Assembly: GCF_030052815.1 (NCBI RefSeq)
Contig: NC_079499.1
Location: forward strand, 98,738,480 to 98,802,479
Origin: Hevea brasiliensis
Lineage: Eukaryota; Streptophyta; Magnoliopsida; Malpighiales; Euphorbiaceae
Direction of reading: 5' to 3'
Length of the DNA: 64,000 nucleotides
Below, one piece after another: positions 36,617 through 49,713 of the stretch. How positions within the stretch are numbered: position 1 is the first letter of the stretch; every line of letters starts with the position of its first letter. The position numbers and the translations under genes were made by a program. The notes under the pieces were generated by a model. It was not told the DNA's origin. It saw nothing but the letters and a program-made list of their open reading frames with translations, and did not search any database.

Positions 36617-36866
36617 CTAACAAGATATGGGTGAACCACCAAAACACAAAGAAAACATATAGACCTTCGATCAAACAGTTGGCGAGCGAGAGAAAAAAAA
36701 CTATTTAGATTAGCTCAACTTCCAAAGTAAAATAATACTGTAGAAAACAGCATTTGGCATTTGAAGGTTATTGCAAAAATAAGAGAAAATTAACTACTCT
36801 TCCAGAACCCAGCCAGAGAAACGAATAAACAACCAAGAAAATGATGTTACATCTATAGGAACTTAC
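36617..36866 (-). other. Probable 5' UTR intron of the APO4-like gene
   Basis: Minus-strand donor ACCT|GTAAGT at 36866 and acceptor GTTAG|GGTAGG at 36617, about 12 bases before the start codon. A strong donor consensus; splicing is inferred only. Confidence 0.45.
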
Positions 36867-38049
36867 AGGTAATCCTAGATAATGTATGATACGTTATTGT
36901 ATGAGATCGAAATCAAGCGAATAGCTTCTCCTCGCATCAAATTGGAATATACAAAATCGGATCAAAGGATAGTAGTCACTGCGATCCAGATGTGCGAGCT
37001 ACTGGGCTTGTGTTCGTCTAGCTCGCGTCATGCGGAAACAAGATAGGTAAATCATTAAAACTACACCGTTTAAATCTACAAGACACTTAGACGCCGTCGT
37101 TTCCTTGTTCAACAAACAACACAATTACACGACGATAGTCGTGGTTCTGGTCTTCCGTTTTCTACTGCCAAGTTTGTTATAGATACTGGGTTACTGGTCT
37201 CTTTGGCCCAAAACTACATGTCGTGGCTTGATTGAGTTTTGCTTAGAAAACGAGATGTCGTTGGATGACTAGGAGAAAACAATAAAACAACTATAAAATA
37301 TTGCAATTAAGAAAAAATATGAGTGTCGCTAACGAGAATGAGTTTAATAATTATTAATTTAAATATCTACATTTGTATATTTATTATACATACTTTAGTT
37401 GATTCTATATGAAAAATGAGCTTTTTTAAATTAAAATGAAAAATTTTGGGCTAATTATATATATTGAAACAAAAGATTAGATATGACGATGGGTAAGATG
37501 TATGCAAAAATTATCTTATTATAATTCAAATCTGATTAATATTCTTAATACCTAAATCTATCTTAAACTCAATTAAAATTTATTTTCAACTATTTAAGCC
37601 CATTGCAAATTCGATCATGATTACCTTAAAAATACTTAAACTCATTTAATTTTATATTTTCAAATTAATAAACTACATAAAAAATATATTTTTATTAATA
37701 ATTTATATTTTAAAATTTTAACAATTATATAAATTATTTAAATTCTATTTATTTAAAATATAGTATTTACAAATTTATAAATATTATTATAAAAATATAT
37801 TTTATATTTAATTAATTATTTATAAACGAATTTGATAACGTTTATTTAATTTCTAAAATTTGAACCGACATCATTTTAAATCTAATTATATATTATCCAT
37901 GCCTATTATATTAAAGTTTTGTTAAATCACTTACTCATAAATATTCGATCCATTATCATCCTATAAAAGATATATAATTTTTAAGTTAGTTAAATTAGTT
38001 GTGATATTACTTAGCGTTCTATTAGGTCATGAATTAAATATTTTTATTA
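36867..38049. other. Upstream region of the APO4-like gene and AT-rich intergenic sequence
   Basis: The less AT-rich part (36867-37270) is a likely promoter and 5' UTR. From about 37300 it is AT-rich with no gene seen. Confidence 0.5.
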
Positions 38050-38958
38050 GCACTCTAAAAATTTTTCACTTAAAAATCAACTCTTCAAAAAGTAATCAAA
38101 ATTGGAGTGCAATCCGTTAAATCCCCTCCTTCCTATGAACTCACTTAAAAAAAAAATTAGGGTTTAGGACAACTCATCAAATTAGTTACTAATCTATTAA
38201 AATTATTGCTAATCGATTTAGCAATTAATTTAGTCAGTTGCAACGAGACTAATTACAAGTAACAACTAATAATCAAATTAGTTAAAAATAACAATCAACA
38301 ATCAAATCGGTAGCTAAATCCTTTAAATTTTAAAAAATAAAACTTTTGATAACAAATTATTGGTTGCTACAGCAATCGATTTAACAATCGAAATCGATTG
38401 CTAATAGTAATCAAAATATAATGATTTATAAAAAATTTAATATCTTTAATTTTATAATTTTACAACTATATTATAAATTAGTTGCTATTTGTAACTAATT
38501 TAATAACGAAAAAGTGGGTTACTAATTTAAAAGATGAAGAAAATATTTTAGAAAGGAAAATATGATAATAAAATATATGAGAGTGAAAAAGATAATCAAG
38601 AAAATGAGAAAAGAGAAGAGAGAGAGAGAGAGAGAAAAAAAAAAGTAATAGGGAAGAAAATGATTAATGATAAAAAAAAAAGAGTAGTAAGAAAAGAAAA
38701 TAAGTAATAGTTTATATAAGTAAATTATAATCAATTTTAGCAATCGATTGTCCGTTGTTAATTTTTTAAAAAAATTAGATGAAAATTTTTAGAGAAAAAT
38801 TTTTACAATCGATCCATAATTAGTTGTGAAATCGGTTGCTAATCACAAATAATTCCCAAATCAATTATAAATTAAAATAAAAAATAAATAAATTTTTTTT
38901 AAATTATTTTAAAAATCAATTACAATAATTAATTGTAAAACTTATTATTTTTTTAGTG
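38050..38958. mobile_element. Possible non-autonomous CACTA-type element
   Basis: The right end reads TTATTTTTTTAGTG, the reverse complement of a CACTA terminus. The left end CACTCTAAAAATTTTTC is a weaker match. The interior holds many subterminal-style repeats in both orientations, such as GCAATCGATTT and AATCGATTGCTAA (about 38210, 38375-38405, 38738, 38807-38845). No 3-bp target duplication was found and no protein is encoded. Confidence 0.35.
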
Positions 38959-39537
38959 TCTTAATCCGTTACATCTTTCCTATTAGTTTTATTAAGAAAA
39001 TTTTATATATCTTGATTTCAATTTTGTGCACATAAAACCAAATAGGCTTATAAGGAATCAACCAAATACGCTTACAAGGAATTTATTGAACCAGGAAAGT
39101 TATTCTATGCATGCCTCCGTTGTATTAGGCGGTGAGGATGAGTCGTTGAATGCATATCACATTAATGACTTAATAAACTCTGTTTTTTTTTTTATTTTAA
39201 TAATTAAATGCCGAATGGTGTGTGATAGCTATCAAACTAACCTTTTTTTAACAGTGCTAGTAATTTAATAAATTTTCTGATGTGTTACCACCAGCCCATC
39301 TCTACCACTTGTGTACCAGATTAATGCTATAATTTCCCATTCTAAATTTAATTTTGGAATTTACTTGTACAACAAATATCCAAACAAGATTCTTTGAAAT
39401 TTTTGCCAGAATTTTACATGGACAGTGGTGAAAAGAATATGCTTAAATATGATTAAAACAAGCAATTAATTTCTCTGTTTAGTGGCTAGGATTATGGGAG
39501 AGAATGAAAAAATCCTGATGAGAAAAAGACAGTTAGG
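38959..39537. other. Intergenic sequence before Athila copy B
   Basis: No gene or element recognised. Confidence 0.5.
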
Positions 39538-39542
39538 AGTGC

Positions 39543-40082
39543 TGATGCATGTATTTTATATCATCATTTAGGTATAATTTTTGTACATAATTTATCCTTG
39601 TTTATAGCTATTACTATAGATATTAGTATATATTTAGTTAATTTTACCTTTTTACATTTCTTAGTTTAATTTTTAGAATTTATTTGTTTTATTGATTAAA
39701 TTTTGAGAATTTTGGTTTATTTTGATAAGAGCAGCCATTTGAAAAAAATTAGAGTTGAATTGCAAAATTTTGAAGTTGAGTTAAAGAAATAGAAAGTTGC
39801 ACAACCTATGACACAACTTGTGTTACAGGTTGTGTCGTTGTTAGATATGAGGTTTTTCTCAGGTAGAAAATTACACAACTTGTGACACAAGGCGCAACAC
39901 GACCGATTCAGCTTGTGTCGTTTTAATGAAAATGGTTAACGTACCACTTTCATCCCTCTGATTTAATACATCACTTTCTCTAAAATCTTCTACCTTTTAA
40001 CTCATTATAGGGCAGACCTTTGCACCATATAAAAACTTATTTTTCTCTTTCTTTCCAAAAAATGAGAAAAAGAAGGAGATTT

Positions 40083-40131
<49 letters not shown>

Positions 40132-41061
40132 GAGCATGTAAGATTGTTTTGCAGCAGCAGCAGAGGACATTTTCTGCAACACTCCAGCAGCAGATTCTTC
40201 ATTATTTTACTAGATTTTTTTGTCCCTTAGCTTAGATTTTCATTATTTCTTTATTTTTATATTTGGGTTTGTCTTGAAACCATGATTTGTGAGTAGATCT
40301 TTGAGATTCTAGAGATGGGTTTATAAATATTGCTTTGTATTGTAGTTTTTGAACTTATTTAATCATTTAAATGAGATTTGCTGCATTTTGATTTATTGCT
40401 TGTGAGCTTGTTGCCTTACTTGATGAATGAGTCCTCATTAAGTTAAGTTTTAATCCTTGACAGATGGACTGAAAAGTGAATGTTTGAGATAGATAATCTT
40501 GCAATAAACTTAGTTTTCTTTGTGTTAGAGATAAGCTAAGAGGATTAAGGGGACTTTCAAAATCAATTAGAGCTTTAATTGGGTTTTTGTCAGGTTTAAA
40601 ATACCGTGAAAACATGGTTTGATTTGATGAATACCAACTTTGAAATGCTTGAAAAAGGTTTCAAAGAACTAAAAATTGATTTCCCTCAAAATTACAATTT
40701 TCATGTGTTTGGCTAAATTGGGGATAAACCACATGCAAACAATATTGAAAACCCTATCTCTAGAATCATTTTAATTTTTATTGAATTTAAATTTAATTCC
40801 TCCCAATTTCATAATTAGCAATTTCAATTTAAATTTTGGTAATCTAGTTTAATTAATTTAATTAATTGTTTGATTTAGCTTAAATTTTTCAAATACCAAA
40901 TTTAATTTTAAATTTCATTTTTAATATCTTTAAATTTTACTATTCTAATTAGCTTATTCTTTTAATTCCAATTTAAGCACAATTCCATGTGGGAACAATA
41001 TTTTTAAAACTATACTACTGTGACTTTTGCATTTGCGGAAGCTATTTCACAGCTAACATCA
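39543..41061 (+). repeat. 5' LTR of Athila copy B
   Basis: 1519 bp, starts TGATGCATG, ends CATCA, seven bases before the primer-binding site. Contains a (GA)n tract of about 44 bases at 40086-40129; the partner LTR has about 20 bases there, which explains most of the 30-bp length difference. Confidence 0.95.
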
Positions 41062-41067
41062 AGTTTT

Positions 41068-41085
41068 TGGCGCCGTTGTCGGGGA
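41068..41085 (+). other. Primer-binding site, tRNA-Asp type
   Basis: TGGCGCCGTTGTCGGGGA, complementary with one mismatch to the 3' end of tRNA-Asp, the primer used by Athila/Tat-type elements. Confidence 0.9.
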
Positions 41086-41227
41086 ATTTTTTTGTTTTTA
41101 AGTTGGATTTTAATTGTTTTAAGCTGATTAGAATTTTTATTTTCTTTTATTTTCACTGCTGTTCCTTGTGTTTTTCAGGTACTTTTTTTTGTTTATGAGA
41201 TAATCGAAAAGCACAAGTGATACTTAA

Positions 41228-43131
41228 TTGTTGTTCAACCCTGAAATTGAAAAATTCTTTCGAGCCAACAAAAAGGAATCTAATAGGAGAAAGGAAGCAG
41301 AAAAAGAACAACAACAAGGGTTTGAGCAAGAGGAGAAAATTGAACATATGGAGAATCAAAATAGAACTATTGATGGAAACAATGGAGGAAATGAGCAAAA
41401 CAGGCAGAATGAATTTGTTAATTAAAATGACCCTCAGAGAAGATACATGTTAGATTATGCTTTTCCTAGATGTGCAGATGTGAGAGATAATAGACCTATC
41501 ATTGGAGCTAATCAATTTGAGTTAAAGACTGGTCTCATTCAAATGGTTCAGAATTCACAATTTGGAGGTAGCTCACTTGAAAATCCCCATTCTCATTTGA
41601 AGAAATTTTTTATGATATGTGGTACACAAAGGCAGCCTGGAGTTTCAGATGAAGTGATTTGGCTCACCTTATTTCCATTCTCTCTTCAGGATTCAGCATT
41701 AGAGCGGTATAACTCACTTCAACAAGCTACTATAGCTACTTGGGAGCAGCTATCTCAAGCTTTTCTATCTTAGTTTTTCCCACCTGGGAAGACCACTCAT
41801 TAGAGGAATTTGATGGTAGTTTTTAAACCAAGGGATGATGAAACTTTGTATGAATCTTGGATGAGATTTAAGGAGCTTGAAAGGCAATGTCCTCATTATG
41901 AAATACCCAAATAGATGATTGTTCAGAATTTATACACCAGAGTTACTCCAGCCATAAGAAATACAATTGATTCACAAGCAGGAGGAGATTTCATGAGAAT
42001 GACAAATGAAGAATGCTATGATATGTTAGAGAAGATTGCTCATAATACGCATTTGTGGGGAAATCCTAGAGCAATTGAGCCAAAGAAGGCTGGGATTTAT
42101 GAACTTGACTCAGTTAGCTACATGAATGCAAGATTTGATCAGTTGACTTAGCTTCTTAGTGATTTTTTCACAAAGGCAACAACCTCAACTCCTATAACTA
42201 TGCAACAAGTTGCCTACACAGATGGAACCAAAAGTTGTGGAGTTGATTACTCTTCTTATAGTGATTATTATTTGCAAGAACAAGCTGCTTATGCAGGAGG
42301 TTATCGACAAAAACCTATAGGAATTTCTTAATCTAATGTCAATAGCTCAACATGGAGACCACAAGCAACTTTTGCTAAACAAGGTCAAAGCTCAAACTAT
42401 GCTCATAACCAGCAGTATATGCAGCATAATAGGCATCAGTTTCAGCCTCAATTTCAGCCCATAAGGCAGCCACAACCTGGATATCAAGCAAAAGCACAAC
42501 AATCCCTTCCACCTCATGAACCAATGCCAACCTTGGAAAGCATGATGGAGAAATTTTTTGCTAAACAAAACAAGATGAATAGAAAATTGGAGGAAGAAAT
42601 GCAACACATGAGACAAACCATGGATCAATTACAAGCCCACGATCGTATGTTGGAGACTTAATTGGCTCAACAAGCAAGCTCATCAGGAAGTAAATCCTAT
42701 GGCAAACTACCTAGCCAACCACAAAACCCTTATGAACAATGTAAGGTTGTGACCTTGAGAAGTGTTAAGAAAGTTGGTCAAGAGTGTGAAAACAAGAAAG
42801 AAGAAAAAGAGAGCACAAAAGAAGAAAATTCAGTTGAGAGCAAGAAAAATGAAAAAGAAGAAGAAAGCAAAAGTGAGCAAGATGAGGGAGAGAAACCATA
42901 CATCCCCCCTGAGCCTTATAAGCCCACCCTTCCCTACCCTCAAAGATTCATCAAGCATAAACTAGACAAACAATTTGGCAAATTCCTTAAAGTGCTAAAG
43001 AAGTTGTATATCAATGTGCCATTCACTAAGGCACTACCCCAAATGCCAAGTTATGATAAGTTTTTGAAGGAGATTCTTACCAATAAGAGAAGACTAGAGG
43101 ATTATGATACCATCAACTTGGGAGAGCAATG
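41228..43131 (+). pseudogene. Athila-like gag, degenerate
   Basis: One frame runs from about 41228 to 43130, broken by stops at 41423, 41771, 41801, 41912, 42149, about 42329 and 42659. The retrotransposon gag (capsid) domain spans about 41500-42150, with a Gly/Ser-rich entry and the WLTLFPFSLQDSA motif. A Gln-rich stretch (about 42415-42510), a coiled-coil-like region (about 42540-42650) and a Lys/Glu-rich charged stretch (about 42780-42890) follow. Nearly every stop stands where glutamine, or once tryptophan, is expected. No initiating ATG is clear near 41228. The frame is lost at about 43130, where the sequence jumps into the protease region, probably by a deletion. Confidence 0.85.
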
Positions 43132-46100
43132 CTCAAAGATCCGGGTGTGTTTTCCATTCCTTGTCATATAGGTGATAATTGTGTGGCAAATGCCTTATGT
43201 GACCTTGGAGCTAGTGTCAACCTAATGCCTCTTTTAATATATGAGAAGTTGAATATGGGAGAGTTGAAGCCCACAAACATGTATCTTTCATTGGCCGATC
43301 ATTCAATTAAGTATCTATAAGGCATTCTAGAAAATGTGCCTATCAAGGTTGGGAAATTCTACATTCTGGTGGACTTTGTCATTTTAGATATGGAAGAAGA
43401 CACAAAAATTCCTATCTTGTGGGAAGACCCTTTTTGGCAATAGCTGGTGCATTAATTGATGTAAAGGGTGAGAAATTGACACTTAGAGTGGGAGATGATC
43501 AAATGATATTCAACATCAATCCAACCATGAAAAGGAAACATGAAGAAGTTGAGTCTTGTTTGCGGGTAGACATTATAGATGAGATTGTTCAAGAGCATTT
43601 CAGAAGAAGTTATCCACAAGAGCCTCTTAAAAATTGCCTAGTCCATGGTGGGAGCATTGATGATGACAATCCTTACATAGCTGCTTTTGTACAACAATTG
43701 GAGAGCTCTCCACCACATCCTGAAGCCACAATTTTTCAGCTTGAAGAATTGCAAACTTTGGAGATTAAAACACCATCATTAAAGGTAGAGGATGCCCCAA
43801 AGGTAGATCTTAAACCTCTTCCTTCCAACCTTAGGTATGCTTTTCTTGGACCCAATGGAACATATCTTGTTATAATTAATGCATCTTTGACTGATATTGA
43901 GATTGACAAATTATTGAGAGTTTTGAGAGAATATAGGAGAGTTTTGGGTTATGCAAATAATGATATAAAGGGAATTAGTCCAACAGTCTGTATGCATAGG
44001 ATTTTCCTAGAGCCAAATAGTAGACCTTCTATTGAACACCAAAGAAGATTGAATCCTACAATGAAGGATGTTGTGAAAAAGGAAATCCTAAAATTACTAG
44101 CTGCTGGAATTATTTACCCTATTTCTGATAGTGAGTGGGTTAGTCCTGTAAATGTTGTACCAAAAACAGATGGGGTGATAGTTGTTAAAAATGAGAATAA
44201 TGAATTGATACCCACTAGAACTATTACGGGTTGGAGAATGTGCATAGATTATAGGAAGTTAAACAATACTATAAGAAAAAACCATTTTTCCCTTCCTTTT
44301 ATGGATCAAATGTTAGAGAGATTAGCTAAGCATTCTTACTTTTGTTACTTAGATGGATATTCTGGTTTCTTTTAAATTCCAATCCATCCTGATGACTAAG
44401 AAAAAACTACCTTTACCTGTCCCTATGGTACATTTGCCCATCGAATGATGCCATTTGGATTGTGTAATGCACCTGCCACCTTTCAAAGGTGCATGATGGC
44501 CATTTTTTCTGATTTTATTGAAGATATTATAGAGGTCTTCATGGATGACTTTTCAGTATATGGCACTAATTTTGATTCATGCTTGACTAATTTGTCTAAA
44601 ATCCTGCAGAGGTGTGCTGATAATGATCTGGTGTTGAATTGGGAAAAATGCCACTTTATGGTCTAAGAGGGGATCATTTTAGGGCATTTGATCTCAAATA
44701 GGGGAATAGAAGTAGATAGAGCCAAAATAGAAATTATTGCAAAAATGCCCCTCCAACCACTGTCAAAGGAGTGCAAAGTTTTCTTGGACATGCTGGATTT
44801 TACCGGCGATTTATTCAGGATTTTTCTAAACTTGCTAAACCCTTAACAAATCTTTTGAATCATGATGTTAAATTTGATTTTAATCAAGATTGTGTGGTTG
44901 CTTTTTGCAGGTTAAAGATGGCATTAACAACAGCTCCTATCATGCAACCCCCGAATTGGACTTTGCCATTCAAAATCATGTGTGATGAAAGCAAGTTTAC
45001 TGTTGGAGCTGTCCTTGGCCAGCGAAAAGATAGAAAACCTTATGCCATTTACTATACAAGTTGAACCCTTGATGAAGCTCAAGTTAATTATGCTACAACT
45101 GAAAAGGAGTTCCTTGCGGTAGTATTTACACTCAATAAGTTCCGTTCTTATTTGGTCAACTCAAAGGTAATAGTTTTCACTGATCATGCAGCAATAAGGT
45201 ATTTAATGAGCAAGAAAGAAGCTAAATCTAGGTTGATTAGATGGGTTTTGTTACTTCAAGAATTTGATTTAGAAATAAGAGATAAAAAAAGGTGCTGAGA
45301 ATGTGGTGGCTGATCACCTTTCGAGGATAAAAATTGAAAATAAAGATGATGATATTGTGCCAATTGATGAGTTTTTTATGAATGAGCAGCTGTATGTGTT
45401 GAAATCTGCACTTTCATGGTTTGCTGATATTATGAATTATTTGTCTTGTGGTGTCTTGCCACCTGATTTATCTTGGCAGCAAAATAAAAGATTCTTGCAT
45501 TATGTTAAATTTTATTCTTGGGAAGAGCCTCTTTTGTTTAGGAGATGTAATGATGGAATAATTAGGAGATGTATACCAGAGGAAGATATAAATGATGTTA
45601 TTTACCATTGTCATTTCTCTGAATATGGTGGTCATTGTAGTGTCTCAAAAACTGTTGAAAAGGTCTTGACATCAGGTTTCTATTGGCCTAATATGTTTAA
45701 ACATGTGAAAGACTTTGTAAGCAAGTGTGATAGGTGTCAAAGGGTAGCCAATATTTTCAAGAGAGATGAGATGCCCCAACAGTCTATATTAGAAGTTGAA
45801 TTATTTGATGTGTGGATAATTGATTTCATGGGGCCATTTCCATCCTCATATGGGAATAAATATATCTTGGTAGGGGTGGACTATGTATCTAAATGGGTAG
45901 AAGCTATTGCTATACCTACCAATGATGCAAAAGTTGTGATGAAATTTCTGAAAAAATTTATTTTGACCAAATTTGGTGCCCTACGTGCCTAAATCAGTGA
46001 TGGTAGTGGCCATTTTTGCAATCACCATTTGAAAAATTGATGAGAAAGTATGGGGTAAAGCATAGGATTTCCACACCATATCACCCTCAAACAAATGGCC

Positions 46101-46699
46101 AAGTAGAAATCACAAATAGATAACTTAAGCAAATCTTGGAGAAAACTGTCAGCAAGTCTAGAAAAGATTGGTCCCTTAAGTTAGATGACACTCTTTGGGC
46201 ATATAGAACAGCCTTTAAAACCCCCATAAGAACTACACCTTATAGGTTAGTTTTTTGGAAATCATGTCATTTGCCCGTAGAGTTAGAACATAAAGCTTAT
46301 TGGGCCATAAGAGCAATCAATTTTGATTTACAAGCTGCTGGACACAAAAGATTTTTGCAACTTGATGAGTTAGAAGAATTGAGACTTGATACTTATGAAA
46401 ATGCTAGGATCTATAAAGAAAGAACTAAAAAATAGCATGATAAGCATATCAAGAAAAAGGACTTTAAAGAAGAAGATTTGGTGCTCTTATTCAATTCAAG
46501 GTTGAAATTTTTTTCGGGAAAATTAAAATCAAGGTGGTCAGGTCCATTTAAAGTTGTGAAAGTTTTCTCTCATGGTGCTGTGGAAATTTTTCGTGAAAAA
46601 TCTAGTAATTTCAAGGTAAATGAGCAAAGGTTGAGGCATTATTCAGTTGGTGAGCCAATTGAGAAGATAACAACCTGCTATCTCTCTCATTCTCCATAA
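43129..46699 (+). pseudogene. Athila-like pol: protease, RT, RNase H, integrase, degenerate
   Basis: The protease motif ALCDLGASVNLMP is near 43190. Reverse transcriptase has MCIDYRKLN (about 44238), a PFGLCNAPATFQ block (about 44451) and a FMDD active site (about 44547). The RNase H region is about 44950-45290. Integrase zinc residues lie at about 45605-45740, and the core ends in HPQTNGQVE (about 46085). Stops are at 43318, 44373, 44397, 44664, 45062, 46121 and 46433. Frameshifts lie near 43418, 44750, 45290 (in an A-run), 45985 and 46035. Copy A carries an open version of the last 700 bp. The family copies RNA to DNA in particles and integrates it; this copy cannot. Confidence 0.9.
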
Positions 46700-49600
46700 A
46701 ATTTTGGTTAAAGTCAAGCTAGAGACCTAAACTTAGCATTTCTGGACATAACCTACAATTTTTCTCTGATTCTTTATTTCTTTCATATATTTGTTTTAAG
46801 TTTTTCTATACTCTTTATTCAGAGTTTGACATTGTTCTAATTTTCTTATGCAGATGAGATACAATTCATTGCAAGCAATGGGCATTAGTTATTCTGTTTT
46901 AGTTTAGTTTAAATTTTAGCTTTAAATTTTAGTTTTAAATTTGTTCCTTCGAACTTTTCATCTTTTTTATGGCTGAATATTTGCTGGTTGGTTTTGTAGG
47001 ACTCATTGCACTTTTTATTGATATTTGGAGGAAGTTTTTCCAAACTTTGTCATTTTGGTTTAAAAAGAAAATTATTTGAATTTGGATGAGTGAATTGGTG
47101 TTTTGAAAATTTTTAATGAGTGTTTGATGAACACAGCAAGTTGAGCAATTAGAATTCATGTTATGAAGGTCTGATCACTTGAAATCTAATTTGTTTCAAT
47201 TTTTCAGGTACTATGTAATTTTGTTAAATTTGGGCAGAAAGTTTCACAACCTACAGCACAATCGATTTAGGTTGTGTCGTAGCTTGTGTTCACTAGACGC
47301 AATTTAGGCATAAAGTTTCACAACTTGCGACACAGTCGATTTTGGTTGTGTCGTAGCTTGTGTTCACTAGGTGCAATTTAGGCATAAAGTTTCACAACTT
47401 TCGGCACAACTTACATTCCTGTGTTCTAACTTATGTCGTTTATTTAGTTTTACAGGTTGACAACCTAATTCACCAGAATGGGCCTGTAGCCCATTTAAAC
47501 CAAACCCATGCCCAAAAGCACCACCTCCTCCACCAGATGGCAAGGGCAGAGGAGTTATCATTCGTGACTGACCACCTTTTAGTTTCAGTTTACATATTTC
47601 ATGGCTTTATTTTAATTGCTTAATTAATTAGTGTTTTTAGTGACTTGTTTAGTTAATATTTTGTTTGTGTTGCTTTTCTTTTATTTAAAACATTTGCTTA
47701 TTCAGTATTTTTTTTAGTTGCTTATAAGTACTTTTTTTTTTTTTTTTTTGAATCCTTAATGCTTTGCTCACTTGCTTTTGATATGCTCCTTTGGAATTTC
47801 ACTTGATGAGTGGATATCTCATGGTTATATTTTTTAGCTTAAGCTCCCTATCTCAACTTTTTTGGTTTAATTGCTTTAATGGATTCCATTCCTCTGTTTC
47901 TTTTGCAATGAGTGCAGCAGCTGTCCAAATTTTATTTAATTAAATTGGCTGCAACCTCAATGAGGTAACAATTCTTATTTCAGCTTTTGTTATTTTCAGC
48001 ACAAGTTGCGCTACCACTTATGAAACAGGGTACCCCTTGTCCACTTTAAGCTTACATATCTATTTTTTATGCACAAATTAGCCACATATTTTCTGCACAG
48101 TATTTGAGAGAACCCATTGAATTTATAGCCAAATTATCCTATTCCTTGCAATCTTTTAACATTGAGGACAATGTCCATTCTGAGTATAAGGGAAAGGGTA
48201 AATTTTTTTGCAAAAAAAATTATTTTTTTCCTTTTCATTTGCATATAGTGACATACTCATTCATTAATTCATACTTGTACATATTCACATATATACATTG
48301 CATATAGCTTCATATACTTAGTAATACATACTTAGTTGCATATAGGTTCATTATACATTTATACATTCATACATTTCATTTATTCATTTAAAATTTTTGG
48401 ATTTTTTTAAACCAGTCTTTGAATTTCAGAAGTTGCTTATTCAAGTAATCTAACTTGCCTCTAGATGGTTAGTGGAATGAAAGTTTCCAGTTGGGCACAA
48501 AGTCTTAAGCATTATTTTTTCTCTTATTTAATAGCTAAAATTAATATATTCATCTAGGTATGCAGATTCTAATTAGTTATTTTGAGTTTTTGAGTGCGTG
48601 AATAAGCCTTTAAGGAAGAAAATAGTCATTGTTGTCTCACCATTCCTAGAACAAGCATCTTAAATCTTTCAAAGCGATATTTTTAACTTGCATTTGATAG
48701 GAATAATATTTAGGTATTCTTTCATATTTTAAACCACATATTTAGCCTTAACCTACCTTAATTTCATTTCAACCCTTGCAAGCCCCCCTTAAACCTTAAT
48801 TTCTTAATTTCTTTAGAACCCAAATCATTTACCTAGCCATAAACCTAAACACTACCACCCATTTATGAGAATAATATTTTAACAATTAAGTGCACATAAA
48901 AAAAAAAAACTTGGAGGATTGAAACATCTTGAAAAAGTACTAGTGTAATTATGAAAAGCTTATTTAAAAAAAAGGGTCACCAAAATATCCCAAAGGCAAT
49001 TTTGGATGTGACATGAAATAGGGACAAGTACAAAATCAAAAGAGTATAAAAAGTAGTATCTTTATATAATCATTGTGATAGCACTTGAGTTTCATTGTGA
49101 ATTTCTTTCCTCTTGATTAAAAAAAATTATTATAAAAAAAAATTTTAAAAAAAAATGGAAATAAAAAAAAAGAGAAAAAAAAAAGGAGAACATTGGAAAC
49201 ACTTTGAGTTTCATGATTAGTATTATTCTCATATTTTATTTTCCTTATTTCTTTTCTTTGTTAACCACAATTTTACCCTATTTGACCCCATTACAACCCT
49301 TAAAAAGACCTAATGATTCTTTAAAAAATACTTGTTACATTAGTGGAGTTAAATCTTTTATGCTTGCATATGGGTTTGGCAATACAATCCTCCATACATT
49401 ACTCACCATCTATTTGAGACACATTGGCTAACTATTTCATTTAGATTTATTTAGGCACAATTGACTCTTGTAGCCAGTTGGTATTTGTTGCTTAGGTTAA
49501 TTGGTTAATTCTTAGCTATTATGTAATTATTGAGAGTGATTGCTTCACTCTTTATGCTTTGCTGGTGGGAATTTGGAATGTTGGTGGCTAGAGGTAAGTT

Positions 49601-49713
49601 GGTGGTTTGGATTAGTGATTTTTGTATTTTCAAAGACTGATTCTATTCCCTTCCAAATGAGTTTTAATGAAATTTTGCTTAGGGATAAGTAAGAGTTTGA
49701 GTATGGGAGAATT
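46700..49713 (+). other. Non-coding 3' internal region of Athila copy B
   Basis: Between pol and the 3' LTR. No env-like frame. Contains hairpin tandem repeats (47237-47420), poly-T and A-rich runs (about 47733-47750 and 49130-49185), and a purine-rich tract (GTATGGGAGAATT) at the LTR border. Confidence 0.75.
47237..47420 (+). repeat. 74-bp hairpin tandem repeats, about 2.5 units
   Basis: CACAAC recurs at 47245, 47319 and 47393, 74 bases apart, each followed by the CACA...GATTT(T/A)GGTTGTG hairpin motif in the first two units. Copy A has five. Confidence 0.9.
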
